From positions 33,876-97,875 of the forward strand of contig NZ_SLVP01000003.1 in NCBI RefSeq assembly GCF_004345425.1: a stretch of DNA of 64,000 nt, in the 5' to 3' direction. This DNA is from Paenibacillus sp. BK033. Lineage in GTDB: Bacteria; Bacillota; Bacilli; Paenibacillales; Paenibacillaceae. This document shows positions 63,217-64,000 of the stretch, in pieces. The notes under the pieces are model-generated. The model was not told the DNA's origin and searched no databases. It worked only from the letters and a program-made list of their open reading frames with translations. Positions within the stretch are counted from its first letter, which is position 1; each line of letters begins with the position of its first letter. A program made the position numbers and the translations under genes.

Positions 63217-64000
63217 TCAGCGGTTAATCCAAGGTTTGCTGTTGCGGTCTGTTTTTTTCGACGATTTTGGAGCAACCGAACGGATTTTAGCTATTTTGCG
63301 CGGCTTTGCTTTTTTGATCACCGCTTCGGTAACGGCTTCTATCAACTCTTCTTCCGTGCGTTTACCGCCGCATCCGCAAGGATCATCCTGCGCGCCAGCC
63401 GTTTGGCCAGGCCAGTAGGAATAAGGACTGAAGCCTTGAGCGCCGGCTACTTGATTGCCGTAATAGCCGTAGCCGACAGGCCCCATGCCGGCCGGGGATA
63501 CATTCGTGCCTGGCGCGGCGTTAGGCCCAAGCGCAAGCGGCGAAACATTCGAGCCAAGCGCCGCAGGCGATACGTTGGATCCAAGCGCAGCCGGAGATAC
63601 GTTCGAGCCTAGCTCTGCAGGCGATACGTTAGATCCAAGCGCAGCGGGGGATACGTTCGAGCCTAACGCTGCGGGCGATACGTTTGGTCCCATCGCAGCC
63701 GGCGATACCATTCCCGGATGACCGTAGCCGTAGCCGTAATCCGGGCCTGCGTTAACGGGGGATACCATTCCTCCGTAGCCGTAGCCATATTCCGGACCCA
63801 TATTTGCCGGAGATACCGCTCCCGGCCAGCCGTAGCCATAACCGCCGACAGGTCCTGTCATTTCAGGGCTGACGGCTGTTGGGGCACTATTTTCTCCCAA
63901 GGCAGCAGGCGATACATTCTCGGGACCAAAGCTTGCCGGAGATACCGCTCCCGGCCAGCCATAGCCAGGTCCCATCTCTGCCGGGGACACCGCCGTTGGG
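63217..64000 (-). CDS. Repeat-rich protein, C-terminal part (SafA-like spore coat protein?), cut by window edge
   Basis: The frame is open from the stop at 63217-63219 to the right edge, so the N-terminus is outside. The visible 261 residues are mostly Gly/Pro/Tyr/Val/Ser repeats. There are longer units such as GYGWPGAVSPANMGPEYGYG, then about six tandem 9-residue units of the form SNVSPAALG (DNA 63515-63690, a 27-base period). A PVGYGYYGNQVAGAQGFSPYSYWPGQ segment follows, then CGCG and a basic tail (KKAKPRKIAKIRSVAPKSSKKTDRN). I cannot assign it from sequence alone. B. subtilis has the spore coat protein SafA close to bofC, so a LysM-SafA type protein is the best guess. Confidence 0.6.
   Translation of the reverse strand, partial: PTAVSPAEMGPGYGWPGAVSPASFGPENVSPAALGENSAPTAVSPEMTGPVGGYGYGWPGAVSPANMGPEYGYGYGGMVSPVNAGPDYGYGYGHPGMVSPAAMGPNVSPAALGSNVSPAALGSNVSPAELGSNVSPAALGSNVSPAALGSNVSPLALGPNAAPGTNVSPAGMGPVGYGYYGNQVAGAQGFSPYSYWPGQTAGAQDDPCGCGGKRTEEELIEAVTEAVIKKAKPRKIAKIRSVAPKSSKKTDRNSKPWINR
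63515..63690 (-). repeat. 27-bp tandem coding repeats
   Basis: About six head-to-tail copies encode SNVSPAALG with single changes (AELG, LALG). Neighbouring units differ by only a few synonymous bases. The track lies inside the SafA-like gene. Confidence 0.85.

Noticed and set aside
63515..63690. 27-bp direct repeats considered as a CRISPR array
   Set aside because: Repeats are contiguous without spacers and stay in frame within a protein, so they are coding repeats.

Overview
The window is one unbroken piece of a low-to-mid GC Gram-positive, endospore-forming chromosome. Gene content and order resemble the yrr/yrv-ruv-bofC part of the Bacillus subtilis map: alaS-ireB-ruvX-mltG, cymR-iscS-mnmA, hisS-aspS, rel-dtd, apt-recJ, secDF-comN-spoVB, yajC-tgt-queA and ruvABC-bofC. 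Separate secD and secF genes, a YesMN/LplABC-type sugar-uptake locus, several chemoreceptors and AGGAGG ribosome sites point to Paenibacillaceae, most likely Paenibacillus. This is inference from content and order; no database was searched. Most genes lie on the minus strand.

Region by region. 1-651 is the start of a chemoreceptor cut by the left edge. 0.8-6.7 kb holds mltG, two DUF1292 genes, ruvX, ireB and alaS, the last behind a T-box leader. 6.7-14.9 kb holds an AI-2E family exporter, a chemoreceptor, a zinc-ribbon/PRC-barrel pair, cysteine desulfurase with its CymR-type regulator, divergent mnmA, and a CNNM/CorC membrane protein. 15.1-22.4 kb is an accessory block on the plus strand: CopC/CopD, a Fur-box-controlled iron-siderophore ABC transporter and an orphan sensor kinase. 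22.5-29.6 kb holds rarA, an acyltransferase-like gene paired with a HAMP-less chemoreceptor, and a large PAS-GGDEF-EAL-PilZ protein. 29.8-37.4 kb holds tcdA, aspS, hisS (T-box), a new 55-codon ORF, dtd and rel. 37.5-43.9 kb is a carbohydrate ABC transporter with its own two-component system. 44.2-50.3 kb holds apt, recJ, a degenerate cation-diffusion-facilitator homologue, secF, secD and comN. 50.5-54.9 kb holds spoVB, a DUF421 protein, an ion transporter and a TIGR04086 protein. 55-64 kb holds yajC, tgt, queA, a SpoIID/LytB protein, a DCC protein, ruvB, ruvA, ruvC, bofC and a repeat-rich, SafA-like protein cut by the right edge.

How the genes work together. The conserved backbone serves translation (alaS, hisS, aspS, dtd, mnmA, tcdA, tgt, queA), sulfur supply for tRNA thiolation (iscS feeding mnmA, with CymR as sensor), recombination (ruvABC, ruvX, recJ, rarA), secretion (secDF, yajC) and sporulation (spoVB, bofC, SpoIID-like, SafA-like). 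Accessory cassettes for sensing and uptake sit between these blocks.

The most unusual signals are non-coding or degenerate. A hairpin-plus-ribosome-site repeat lies directly in front of at least four unrelated genes. An inverted pair of about 50-bp repeats sits between the alaS T-box and its start codon. A CDF-type protein has lost its metal ligands. A FeeM/LuxI-like acyltransferase lies directly upstream of a membrane chemoreceptor. No tRNA, rRNA, CRISPR array, insertion sequence or prophage was seen.
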